Positions 46,597-54,894 of a DNA stretch of 64,000 nt are shown here, piece by piece; the stretch's first letter is position 1; each line of letters starts with the position of its first letter. A model generated the notes under the pieces. It made no database searches and was not told the origin of the DNA. It was given only the letters and a program-made list of their open reading frames with translations. Source of the DNA: Rhodanobacteraceae bacterium ZG21-1 (GTDB taxonomy: Bacteria > Pseudomonadota > Gammaproteobacteria > Xanthomonadales > Rhodanobacteraceae); assembly GCA_021390615.1 (NCBI GenBank), contig JAJEJU010000024.1, forward strand, positions 1,922,001-1,986,000. Reading direction: 5' to 3'. The position numbers and the translations under genes are program-made.

Positions 46597-46806
46597 GTGA
46601 TCGACGTGGCTCTACTGAGCGTCATCCGACGTTGGCACCTGCGTGACAAGATCTCGATCCGGGAGATCGCACGGCGCACGAAGCTGTCACTCAACACCAT
46701 CACCAAGTATCTAGCGAGCGGGGACGTCTCCCTGCGTTACTCGATCCGCAAGTGTTCCAGCCAGCTCGACCGCTATGCCGCCCAGCTGTCCCGCTGGCTG
46801 CGCGCC
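46597..46806 (+). pseudogene. IS21-family transposase IstA, 5' fragment
   Basis: Only the first 70 or so residues of IstA remain: VALLSVIRRWHLRDKISI, then REIARRTKLSLNTITKYLAS and QLDRYAAQLSRWLRANQQ, a helix-turn-helix DNA-binding N terminus. After that the frame continues for about 40 codons of unrelated sequence. The catalytic DDE domain and istB are missing, so it cannot transpose. Confidence 0.8.
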
Positions 46807-46997
46807 AACCAACAACCACTCCTCAGCCCCCGCTCGTGGGGTTCACTCCAGCTTTCGAGACCGCTTTCCTGCCAACCTAGCGGGACCTTTCTGAAACGAA
46901 TTCGGGGCCGGTGCCGATCTCCGGCTTGATAGGGGTGGATCGACTAGATTCCCGAGCGTTATTCTTGGGTTTTCATGGACTGATCAAGGAAGCTCCG

Positions 46998-47342
46998 ATG
47001 ACAACTGATGAATTTATGAATCTCGTGCACCTGCATTTGGTGCTTGGTTCAACGTCGCAGCTCTTACTAATAGGTTTCTTGATAGCTTGCTTTCTAAGGA
47101 CGCGCCACCCAAGCTTACTTTTGATGCTCATTGGCAACTGTTCGGGCCTGATCTACGCAGGCTTTAGTGAAGCCATGGGCCAACCAGGGGTCATCCAGGC
47201 TAGAGCGTGGATGCTTTTAAAGTGGGGTTTTGCATTCTTTGCCCTTGAGGTTATTGCCACACTCATTGGCTCAATCTGGCTGTTCATAACCTTCATGAAG
47301 CTGTCTCGGGATCGGCAGCAATTTCGGTCGACTGAGTGTTGA
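46998..47342 (+). CDS. Small membrane protein, unknown
   Basis: A 114-residue hypothetical with three likely membrane helices (LLLIGFLIACFLRT, PSLLLMLIGNCSGLIYAGF, GFAFFALEVIATLIGSIWLF). The ATG at 46998 has AAGGAAG five bases upstream and is better than the longer frame from 46911. Its stop abuts the second IS21-like end. It sits between two IS21 remnants and is probably passenger DNA; no function is recognised. Confidence 0.55.
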   Translation: MTTDEFMNLVHLHLVLGSTSQLLLIGFLIACFLRTRHPSLLLMLIGNCSGLIYAGFSEAMGQPGVIQARAWMLLKWGFAFFALEVIATLIGSIWLFITFMKLSRDRQQFRSTEC

Positions 47343-47343
47343 G

Positions 47344-47396
47344 TGTTGATTTTCACCGAAAACTGAGCCGGGCTTTTCATCGAAAAGCGAATCACC
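47344..47396. repeat. IS21-family terminal sequence, copy 2
   Basis: TGTTGATTTTCACCGAAAAC then TGAGCCGG and CATCGAAAAGCGAATCACC, the same pattern and same orientation as the copy at 46493. No transposase follows it. Two ends in direct orientation mean remnants of two insertions or a deletion between copies. Confidence 0.6.
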
Positions 47397-47432
47397 GGCT
47401 GCGGGGCCAGCTTAGCTCCAATGATGGGATGA

Positions 47433-47576
47433 GCGGGTATCGAGATCTACTTCTTGACGTCGGCGGTGTTCGTTGCGTTCCGTATGTGGAACAAGGAAAC
47501 CATCAGAGGCAAGAAGGTCGTCAACCCGGGCCTCGTGAATCGACATGAAGCTGAGATCAAACTTTGGATGAGTTGA
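47433..47576 (+). pseudogene. C-terminal fragment of an unknown protein
   Basis: An open stretch of 47 codons with no start before it: IEIYFLTSAVFVAFRMWNKE, then TIRGKKVVNPGLVNRHEAEI and KLWMS before the stop. A stop codon lies immediately upstream, and the second IS21-like end lies 37 bases before, so the 5' part was probably lost to that insertion. The identity of the original protein is unknown. Confidence 0.45.
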
Positions 47577-47635
47577 GGCGTACCGATGCATCATCGCATA
47601 CGGTACGCCTTAACCCTAGACGAAGCGACAGCAGA

Positions 47636-47899
47636 CTACTTCTTTTCCTTTGCAGCTCGTTCAACCAATTTCTTGCTGAATCCGAACCACAGCCCAATTC
47701 CAAAAACGACGCCCATAGCAACGCAAGTAACAATGATATTCGCCTCCCAACCCGGAGGCTCATTCCCCTCAGACGCAATGAGGTAAGAACCCACAATACT
47801 CATTGGAATGGTGAAGATAACAAGGCCCATGACCACATGACCAATGAGCGTTGTGCTTGCCCACGCAACAGGTCGGGAAGTAATGATACGCATGAGCAT
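47636..47899 (-). CDS. Small two-helix membrane protein downstream of the RHS gene
   Basis: An 87-residue protein with two membrane helices (LIGHVVMGLVIFTIPMSIVG about 18-38 and IVTCVAMGVVFGIGLWFGF about 56-74) and a Lys/Glu-rich C-terminal tail. AGAAGAGA lies about eight bases before the ATG. It begins 30 bases after the RHS stop on the same strand, the place of an immunity gene in RHS toxin loci, and a membrane immunity protein would suit a membrane-acting toxin tip. No sequence similarity to a known immunity family was recognised. Confidence 0.6.
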   Translation of the reverse strand: MLMRIITSRPVAWASTTLIGHVVMGLVIFTIPMSIVGSYLIASEGNEPPGWEANIIVTCVAMGVVFGIGLWFGFSKKLVERAAKEKK

Positions 47900-47929
47900 C
47901 GTGGCATCTCTTCTGTGGGTTTGTGTCGT

Positions 47930-50900
47930 TTAATTATGCGGCAGCGTCCCCGCCTGGACCTGCCGAACCTCATCAGGCGGCGCCATCGGCGTGGTAATCA
48001 TAAAACCCACTATCGCGCCAGGGATAAAACCATAGGGAGCACCTGCAAGTCCGATAGTGGCCCATGATCCACCTGGCTCTCCAGCAAAGCCATCCAGTAA
48101 TTTCATGAAGTTGACGCCTTCAGATCCCATAGCCGCCTCTCCAGTTTCACCGAATTCGAACAGCAGCGCTGACTCGGAAAGCTCCGTCTCTGGGAAACCA
48201 ATTGTATTTGCGGTAACGGCAAAAGCCCCAGCAATAGAAATAGCACCGCCAACTTGGCCCATCATCCCCATGTTATAGGCCAATTGAGGATTGTAGAGTC
48301 TGCTGGCATTCGGGCTATCCGAAGTACCATATTTCAGAGGGCAAACCTGTGTGGGGATTAATGCGTATGGACCGGGAGAAATACCACCCCATTGGGGAGG
48401 GTAGTACGCCTGCAATCCACTCTTATCCACAAGACTGAAGGGATTGCTGTTTACGTAGGCGTACGTACTAATGCCCCCCTTGAGCCCTGAAGGATCGCTC
48501 TGGATGAACCGTCCCACAGTGGCGTCGTAATCTCGATAGCCATTGTGCGCCATCCCCGACTCTGCGTCGAGGTACTGACCTGGATACCGCAAGTTCAACG
48601 TGTAGCCCGTGCTAGAGGTGGGAGCAACCTCACCAAACGGGTTTCCAAGCCACGACCATTGCCAAAGCAGATTGCCGCTCACGTCGCTGACTGCACGAGG
48701 CGTGTCTAGATGATCGGCAGTGATGTAGGCCACCACGCTCGAAGAACCACCGCTGTCCACCGTAGCGATGGGAAGATCATCCGCCCATATAGTGTCCCGG
48801 TTGTTACCGATCGCGTACTCCCCTATCAGATGATTTTGCTCGTCATAGCCAAACCGCTGCGTAATCGCGACCGGCGTTGTCGCCACCTTTTGAATACGCT
48901 GCCCCAGTGCGTTGTAGGCATACGTACCCACGGTGCTTCCCCCCACCTGGACCACAGTCAGCCGATTGCGGCCGTTGTAGCCGTATCCCCAGGTCTGGCC
49001 GCCGCTGCTGTTGCCCGTCATGTTGCCATTGGCGTCATAGGTGCGCGCCGCACTGCCGATATAGGCAAGGCGATGGCTCGGGGTTGGGCTGAAGGCGTAA
49101 GTATAAGTCCCCGTCGCTAAGCCGCCACCCGTCTTGCTAGTGCGATCACCGGTCTGGTTGTAGGTCAGCGTCTCGATATTCGTGCTGCCCTGGGTGATAC
49201 CGGTAAGGCGATACAGCGGATCGTACGTATAGCTCTCAGCGGCCGGGCTGGCTCCTGGGGCACTACCCTCCGCATTGATGTTGCCCATCAAGTCACGCGA
49301 GAAGTGCAGATTCAACGCAGGACTGGTCAGGTCCGTCAGGGCGTAGTTGGCGTCATAGGCGCGCGTGACGGTCTGACCATTGCCGAGGGTGTAGCCACTG
49401 ATCGGTCCGAGCGGCAGATAAGTGATGTTGCTTACCGCCAAGCTGGCGCTACCACCTGGCGGCGTCAGGGTGATGCTCTGGATGCGCCCATCCGCATCGA
49501 AGGCATAACTGGCCTGGGTGCCGCTGGGATAGGTGATACCACTAAGGCGGTTGGCCGACGTGTAGCTGTAAGCCGTATTGTCGGTCCCCGCCGAGGTGAT
49601 CTGCTGTTTGCGAGTGACATTGCCCCGGGCGTCGTAGCAGTACACCGTGGTGACCGCACTTTCTACCATTCGCGTCAACCGGCCCAGCGGATAGGAGGTG
49701 GCGCAGCCGGTGGTGCTGTTGGCCTCGTCGTAGGTATAAGTGGCGTTGTCGCTGGTCTGCGCGTTGTCGGAGTAGCTGGTGGACGTCAACCGACTCACGG
49801 CATCGTAGGTTCTCGTAGCGACAATACCGCGGGCATCAGTCTGGGTCACCACATTACCTGCCGCGTCGAACGTGCTGCTAATCGTCCCGGCATCGGGACT
49901 CTTTGTAGACGTCTGGTTGCTCAAACCATCATATGTATAGGTGGTCGCGTGTTGACTCGGATCAGTGACGGTCACCAAACGATCCAGTGCATCACGTAGC
50001 GTAATTGTTGTCGTGAACTGCGTAGCGGACGACAGCCCGCTGTAGTCATCCATCACCTGCCAAGGACGGTTCAATGCGTCATATTGGTTTAAGGTCTGCT
50101 TACCAAAAGCGTCCTGGGTGAACTGCAAGTTCCCTTGAGGGTCATAGCCCGTAGGATTGCCGCCTGCGCCGGTGCCGCTGGCGTCGAACACGGTATGGTT
50201 GACCCCATCGATGATCTTGGTCAGCTGGCCGAGGGTATTGAACTGGCGCGTCAGGGTACGGCTAGCGGTCGTGCTGCCGGTCGCATAGGTATTTTCACTA
50301 GTCCGGTCGCCCGCCGCATCCAACGTGTAATGCACATGATTGCCCAGGGCGTCGGTTATGTCAGTCAAGCGGTGAGCCCCGTCATACCCATAGGTGATGG
50401 TCACGCTGTCTGGGTCGGTCACCGTCTTTAAGGCGCCATAAGCCGTATAGGTAAAGCTAGTAGTGGCGCCGCCCACGCTGCGGGTCTTCAGCCAGCCACG
50501 CGGGTAATAGGTGAAGGTGGTGACGACGCCATTGGCATCCTGCTGGCTCAGCACACGCCCCGCGCCGTCGTAGCTCAGGTATGTCGTCGTATGACCCAGG
50601 GCATCGGTGACACTGTTGAGGTCGCCGTGATGAGCGGTTGCACTGTCAGCCATGTAATAACTGAAGGTGGTGATATCTGCGAGATCCGTGCGCGGACCGT
50701 CCGCCGTCAACTCCAGCCCCACCACCGGGCACTTTGTGGTGTCCACGGCATCACAATAGGTGTATGTCCATTGACGCACACCAGCCGGTGCGTTCGTTGC
50801 GCTACCGCAAGCGTAACCCGAGGCACCAGAGACTGCAGGATCGATCTGGCAGTGCGCCAGCACTTGACCACGGGTGTTGTAGGCCCAGGCTTCTTGAGTG

Positions 50901-52636
50901 ACCGTATTGCCCGCATAGTCCAACGTAGTTTTGGTCAGCGGATTACGCAACACCGAATCCCAGGTGGTGTTAATAGTGCGCTGGAAGGGAATGGATGGAT
51001 CAGTAAAACCGACCGCCTCGATGCGTTGCGTTTCCAAGCCCGCGCTGTTGTAGGTGTACTTGGTTTGATTGGCGTTGAAATCGGTAGCCGTGGCCGGGTA
51101 CCCATTTGCATCGTACGTGCGCGTCAACCAAGGTTGCTTGCAAAGGTCGGTGTTGCAAGACACCGAACTGTGCGCCAACTTCAAGCTACCGAATCCATCG
51201 TCCTTGCTGCCAATGGTGATGGTCTTACCGAGGGGCAGCGTCACCGTGGCGGAGATCGAAGTCGAGTTGACACCCGACATGCTGGCTGCATTTGCTCCAC
51301 CCGCCTGACTGGTGGAAATCGCCAGGCCACTCGCGTTGTAGCCCGTGCTTTCGAAGCGCACGCCGGCTTCATCGATCTCGCCGGTCATTGCGTCTGGCAG
51401 ACTCGCTCCAGAGGTGAGGCTCGATTCGTTGTAGATATATTGCCGCGTACTGCTATCGGGGTACTGAACTGACGCTAGGAGGCCATTGCTGTAGCTATAC
51501 GTCAGCGTGCCACCATCCGGCTGGGTGACGGTATGCAAGTGGCCGCTACCGTCATAGGTAAATGTCAGCGTGCGGCCGTTAGGATCAGTAACCGTCTGTA
51601 GCTGGCCCGAGCTGTTGTAGCTCAATGATGTGACCATGCCCGATTTATCAGTGATCGACTGTAACTGGCCCGACGACGAGTAGTGCTCGAACTGGTCGGG
51701 ACCAGCGATGAAGGCGATATAGCTACCATCGCTTTGCTGGGTCAGCGTATCAGCCACGTCGGCGTCAGCGACCCAGGCACCGCTGCTGGCATTGAATTTC
51801 ACGCCGCTTCCGTCCGGCCTGTTCATTTGGATATAGGCCGAGCCAGTCCCATCCGGGAACGTGGTGAGAAACGACAAGGTTCGATCAAACGAATGTCGCC
51901 ACTGAGGCCCTAACGCCGTCGTTTGAATCGCTGTTGAACTATTGTAGAAGCGCATGAAGCTCAGCGAGGCCGAACCCGAATAGTCGGTGACTTGCTCGTA
52001 CTTGTTCCCAGTCGCGGCATCGATCGGGTCGAGCAGCTTGGTGGTTCCGTAACAGAGGATTCGCCCATCGCCATTCTGAACCCCGTTGCCGCCGTTGCAA
52101 TCATTCCCATTCCCCTTCAAAGGATCGCCCTTATAGGCAGACAACTGGATCGTGACCGTGTTCGACGGACATCCCACATTGGGGTTGGTACTCGGCGCGT
52201 AGTCGATCTTCACCAGGTAGCCTTGACTAGCCGATGTCGCGTCCTTGAGGTAGGTTGATTCGGCCTGACAATCCGCAGGGATGGTGGCAGGATACTCATC
52301 AACCAAGTACGTCTTCGCGCTTGCAATAGCGTCGTCGACGTCACTGAAGACGTAGATGATCGGGTTATTGTTCGCATCCGTCGCCTGATAGAAATACGGC
52401 GGCGCGTAGTGGATCGTCTGCGATTGTGCAAAGCTGGGAGATACCACGCCAGCCCACAGCGCCATGCCTCCAGCTACGATTGAACCCTGACGCAACCGAA
52501 TGGCTTCACGCCGCCCTCTTAGCCGCCTCTGCTTATCACCCGCCGCTGTAATAACGGTGAGTGGAACGAGGGCTCGTGCGATGCTTAATGCCAGTCGTGA
52601 TTTTCTCGCAAAATCGATTGCCGACCTTGTATTCAT
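47930..52636 (-). CDS. RHS repeat protein with short hydrophobic C-terminal tip
   Basis: A 1,568-residue RHS/YD-repeat protein that should form a hollow beta-cocoon. The N terminus has an unusually long signal region: a basic and hydrophobic stretch (about 15-35), a second basic stretch (RRLRGRREAIRLRQG), then a core ending SPSFAQS near residue 70. YD repeats run from about 280 to 1400 (for example YSYSNGLLASVQYPDSSTRQ). The RHS core motif PGQYLDAESGMAHNGYRDYD and GRFIQSDPSGLKGG mark the end of the shell. The last about 130 residues vary and are Gly/Ala/Ile-rich with membrane-like segments (AGAFAVTAN, YGFIPGAIVGFMIT). No PAAR domain is present, so delivery is by Sec, not a T6SS spike. The ATG at 52636 has AAGGAG nine bases upstream. 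Confidence 0.88.
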   Translation of the reverse strand: MNTRSAIDFARKSRLALSIARALVPLTVITAAGDKQRRLRGRREAIRLRQGSIVAGGMALWAGVVSPSFAQSQTIHYAPPYFYQATDANNNPIIYVFSDVDDAIASAKTYLVDEYPATIPADCQAESTYLKDATSASQGYLVKIDYAPSTNPNVGCPSNTVTIQLSAYKGDPLKGNGNDCNGGNGVQNGDGRILCYGTTKLLDPIDAATGNKYEQVTDYSGSASLSFMRFYNSSTAIQTTALGPQWRHSFDRTLSFLTTFPDGTGSAYIQMNRPDGSGVKFNASSGAWVADADVADTLTQQSDGSYIAFIAGPDQFEHYSSSGQLQSITDKSGMVTSLSYNSSGQLQTVTDPNGRTLTFTYDGSGHLHTVTQPDGGTLTYSYSNGLLASVQYPDSSTRQYIYNESSLTSGASLPDAMTGEIDEAGVRFESTGYNASGLAISTSQAGGANAASMSGVNSTSISATVTLPLGKTITIGSKDDGFGSLKLAHSSVSCNTDLCKQPWLTRTYDANGYPATATDFNANQTKYTYNSAGLETQRIEAVGFTDPSIPFQRTINTTWDSVLRNPLTKTTLDYAGNTVTQEAWAYNTRGQVLAHCQIDPAVSGASGYACGSATNAPAGVRQWTYTYCDAVDTTKCPVVGLELTADGPRTDLADITTFSYYMADSATAHHGDLNSVTDALGHTTTYLSYDGAGRVLSQQDANGVVTTFTYYPRGWLKTRSVGGATTSFTYTAYGALKTVTDPDSVTITYGYDGAHRLTDITDALGNHVHYTLDAAGDRTSENTYATGSTTASRTLTRQFNTLGQLTKIIDGVNHTVFDASGTGAGGNPTGYDPQGNLQFTQDAFGKQTLNQYDALNRPWQVMDDYSGLSSATQFTTTITLRDALDRLVTVTDPSQHATTYTYDGLSNQTSTKSPDAGTISSTFDAAGNVVTQTDARGIVATRTYDAVSRLTSTSYSDNAQTSDNATYTYDEANSTTGCATSYPLGRLTRMVESAVTTVYCYDARGNVTRKQQITSAGTDNTAYSYTSANRLSGITYPSGTQASYAFDADGRIQSITLTPPGGSASLAVSNITYLPLGPISGYTLGNGQTVTRAYDANYALTDLTSPALNLHFSRDLMGNINAEGSAPGASPAAESYTYDPLYRLTGITQGSTNIETLTYNQTGDRTSKTGGGLATGTYTYAFSPTPSHRLAYIGSAARTYDANGNMTGNSSGGQTWGYGYNGRNRLTVVQVGGSTVGTYAYNALGQRIQKVATTPVAITQRFGYDEQNHLIGEYAIGNNRDTIWADDLPIATVDSGGSSSVVAYITADHLDTPRAVSDVSGNLLWQWSWLGNPFGEVAPTSSTGYTLNLRYPGQYLDAESGMAHNGYRDYDATVGRFIQSDPSGLKGGISTYAYVNSNPFSLVDKSGLQAYYPPQWGGISPGPYALIPTQVCPLKYGTSDSPNASRLYNPQLAYNMGMMGQVGGAISIAGAFAVTANTIGFPETELSESALLFEFGETGEAAMGSEGVNFMKLLDGFAGEPGGSWATIGLAGAPYGFIPGAIVGFMITTPMAPPDEVRQVQAGTLPHN

Positions 52637-52681
52637 AATGTGCGACTCCTTGCTCATTCCGAATTAATGACGGTGTTCTTA

Positions 52682-53458
52682 CTAGCGGACCTCTATTAAC
52701 GGCCGTTCGGCCATCGTCGCGTCAGGCGACGATTTTTCTGCTATCAATCCATCGGTCACCACACACCCGTTCTTGCCTGCCGCCTTCGCCATGTAAAGCG
52801 CCTGATCGGCGGCTTGGATCAGCCAGTCGCCGCCCTCCCCTATACCTAACGCGATGCCTATACTCGCGCTCAGGTGAGCGATGAACTGCCCCTGCCGACC
52901 GATCAGCGTGTACGGTTCGGCCAGGATTGATCTGAGCTGCTGACCCCGCTCAGACAGCACTTCCTTATCCGAGACGTTTTCGAGAATCATGGCGAACTCA
53001 TCGCCGCCGAAACGCGCCACGATGTCGCATACACGAAGGTTGCTGCGGAGTCGCGAAGCGACAACCTGGAGTAACGCATCCCCGGCTAGATGACCGTGCT
53101 CGTCGTTGACTGCCTTGAAGCCATCAAGATCAACTAGCACTAACGCGAAGCCCGTGCCGCGACCCAGCGCGTTACGCCTTGCTTCCTTTAAACGTCGCTG
53201 GAATAGAACGCGGTTCGGCAGACCTGTGAGCATGTCGTGGGTGGCCTGGTGCTCCAGTGCTCGTTGGGCATCAATCTGCGGCTTCTGACCATGCCTCACG
53301 GCAAGGACGATCATCGGCACAAAGACCGCGATCAGGATGATGGGCCGCCACTCCACGTTGCCGAGTCGCAAACTGGCAACCAGCACAACAGCAATGAGCA
53401 CCAAGGCTATGGCGCGCTGCCTCTGGTAGAAGTTCTCCTGAAGGTCTTTCCCTGCCAC
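52682..53458 (-). CDS. Membrane-anchored diguanylate cyclase
   Basis: A GGDEF protein of about 258 residues making c-di-GMP. Two membrane helices lie near residues 14-32 and 40-56 (AIALVLIAVVLVASLRL and PIILIAVFVPMIVLAV). The catalytic domain has DMLTGLPNRVLF, VDLDGFKAVNDEHGH and RFGGDEF, with RVCD five residues earlier as a product-inhibition I-site. The GTG at 53458 is chosen: GGGGA lies seven bases upstream and a promoter at 53490-53517 would make longer starts untranscribed. The longer frame to 53575 overlaps the divergent XRE gene. It is 45 bases upstream of the RHS start on the same strand. Confidence 0.85.
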   Translation of the reverse strand: MAGKDLQENFYQRQRAIALVLIAVVLVASLRLGNVEWRPIILIAVFVPMIVLAVRHGQKPQIDAQRALEHQATHDMLTGLPNRVLFQRRLKEARRNALGRGTGFALVLVDLDGFKAVNDEHGHLAGDALLQVVASRLRSNLRVCDIVARFGGDEFAMILENVSDKEVLSERGQQLRSILAEPYTLIGRQGQFIAHLSASIGIALGIGEGGDWLIQAADQALYMAKAAGKNGCVVTDGLIAEKSSPDATMAERPLIEVR

Positions 53459-53489
53459 GCGGCATCCCCGCCAGCTATACCCTGGCGGG

Positions 53490-53517
53490 AACATACACCC
53501 AAATGCGTAAGTGTCAA
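53490..53517 (-). promoter_or_regulatory. Sigma-70 promoter of the diguanylate cyclase gene
   Basis: TTGACA on the minus strand (53517-53512), 16 bases, then TATGTT (53495-53490). Predicted transcription start is near 53483, about 25 bases before the GTG at 53458. It overlaps the inverted repeat at 53509-53524. Confidence 0.7.
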
Positions 53518-53524
53518 CACACTT
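53509..53524. promoter_or_regulatory. Candidate XRE operator
   Basis: A perfect inverted repeat AAGTGT-CAAC-ACACTT that covers the -35 hexamer of the diguanylate cyclase promoter and lies 42 bases before the XRE start. A second inverted repeat, CCGCCAG/CTGGCGG, lies at 53468-53488 in the leader. Binding by the XRE protein would repress the cyclase and probably itself. Confidence 0.55.
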
Positions 53525-53565
53525 CAGTGTTTGCTGTGGTATGGGGCCACCTGTAACTTGCCGCC

Positions 53566-53892
53566 ATGACCGCACACACTACGCTGGCAGAGCGACTGGT
53601 GCTGGCGAGGACCAAGCGGGGGCTATCACAGAATGCGCTTGCCGAGCTAGCTGGAATGGCTCAGCAAACCGTCTCTAAGCTTGAACTTGGAACTATCGAC
53701 GGCACGAGGCGTATGGCTACACTTGCGCATATCCTCGGCGTTAACGCTTACTGGCTAGAATCAGGCATCGGTTCGATGGAAGAATCGGGGTCTTTAAGCC
53801 ACGAAGAACGTATATTGCTCGATGCCTTTCGCGAAAAGACACCGCTTCAACGCAAGGGAATCTTGGCTTTCCTAGCCCCAGGAAAACTCTAA
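53566..53892 (+). CDS. XRE/HTH_3 transcriptional regulator
   Basis: A 108-residue lambda-repressor-like regulator. The helix-turn-helix covers about 8-62, with LVLARTKRGLSQNALAELAG, MAQQTVSKLELGT and LAHILGVNAYWLESG. No protease-type cleavage domain is present; the C terminus is a short helix. It is divergent from the diguanylate cyclase and overlaps the next gene by one base (TAATG). Probable autoregulator and repressor of the cyclase through the palindrome between them. Confidence 0.85.
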   Translation: MTAHTTLAERLVLARTKRGLSQNALAELAGMAQQTVSKLELGTIDGTRRMATLAHILGVNAYWLESGIGSMEESGSLSHEERILLDAFREKTPLQRKGILAFLAPGKL

Positions 53893-54170
53893 TGGACGAG
53901 CCTTCTGTAATCGCGCCGCGACCCACCCGAAGAATTCTATCCGGCCTCAGCTTCCTCATCGGGCTGCTTACCATGACGTTCGTTCAGAACGTCATCAAAG
54001 AAAACTGGATTCCATGCGTAGGATCACTGCTCGGCATCTTGGACGTTGCAGTCCTGCATTGGTGGCTTGAGCGCGAGATACCGCGCAGCGTCGATATCAT
54101 TTCCTCGGAACTTGCCCATCTGCCTGAAGGGCAGCGGTCAGGCTTGCAAACCTACCTGACCGATAAGTAA
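53892..54170 (+). CDS. Small membrane protein coupled to the XRE gene
   Basis: A 92-residue hypothetical with two predicted helices (LSGLSFLIGLLTMTFVQNVI, WIPCVGSLLGILDVAVLHWW) and a soluble C-terminal tail. TAATG overlap with the XRE stop implies translational coupling. No family is recognised. It might sense or tether the regulator, but nothing in the sequence shows that. Confidence 0.6.
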   Translation: MDEPSVIAPRPTRRILSGLSFLIGLLTMTFVQNVIKENWIPCVGSLLGILDVAVLHWWLEREIPRSVDIISSELAHLPEGQRSGLQTYLTDK

Positions 54171-54281
54171 GACGTCATTAGCCGCCAATCTCGCCTAATC
54201 TGCCACGCAGGCAACTAAGAAGCGTTTGGGGACGCAGCGAAGGCACTGGCCATCGTTCACTGCCGCGCAGGCAGCTTCAAA

Positions 54282-54836
54282 TCACTGAGGCGACCGGACC
54301 CCAACACACTCCGGCGGCTGACATTTTGAAACGGCGGCGCTCTTGTAGAGCTGATTGTTCCAATGCAGATGCCCATCTGCATCCATCGCTACTGTCACTG
54401 CGACCGTGTCGTCCCGATAGACCAGCTGTGTCGGCAGGAGGTTGGCCTTTGCCGCGACAGTAGGTGTCGGAGTCACGTTGACACACTCGGGAGGCTCGCA
54501 GGAGGCAGCCATGACGACTCCGCTTTGCAGGGCCAACTTCGGAGTGGAATCATCCTGTGGCGTCGTGGCTCGCTGCATGTCAGCTCCCATAGGCAACACC
54601 AAGAACTGATCGCCCGCATTCGCAACCACTTCTCGCACGTTTCCACTCAAGTCATTCACTTGGATGTACTTCACGCCTGACTGGCTAAACACATAGACGT
54701 GCCAATTAGGGCTGCTGCTTACGTCAGCCGCATTCGGCCAATGACTTCCAAGGCCACTTTGCTGCCCCATGACCTGGCTAGCAAAGCAGATACTCAGGAC
54801 CATGGCGAAGCCCATAAAACCTTTGCGTTTCAACAT
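54282..54836 (-). CDS. Exported hypothetical protein with paired PPEC motifs
   Basis: A 184-residue secreted protein. A signal peptide (about 1-25, FAMVLSICFASQVMGQQ) leads to a domain with HVYVFSQSGVKYIQVNDLSG and GDQFLVLPMG. The motif C-x-PPECV occurs twice (CEPPECVNV and CQPPECVGV at the end), suggesting paired disulfides. GGAGGAG lies three bases before the ATG at 54836, which decides the start over an earlier one at 54872. Function unknown. It follows the MASE1-like gene by 58 bases on the same strand. Confidence 0.65.
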   Translation of the reverse strand: MLKRKGFMGFAMVLSICFASQVMGQQSGLGSHWPNAADVSSSPNWHVYVFSQSGVKYIQVNDLSGNVREVVANAGDQFLVLPMGADMQRATTPQDDSTPKLALQSGVVMAASCEPPECVNVTPTPTVAAKANLLPTQLVYRDDTVAVTVAMDADGHLHWNNQLYKSAAVSKCQPPECVGVRSPQ

Positions 54837-54894
54837 GGCTCCTCCGGAACAACGAATGAAAGTAGTGAGCACCTGCCTATCATCGCTTCACCAT

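Noticed and set aside
46807-46997. Continuation of the istA frame and the 46911 start as coding sequence
   Set aside because: No similarity to IstA after about residue 70; the membrane gene has a better start and ribosome site at 46998.
47930-52636. RHS gene as a type VI secretion effector
   Set aside because: No PAAR or VgrG-adaptor domain and no T6SS gene nearby; the N terminus looks like an extended Sec signal.
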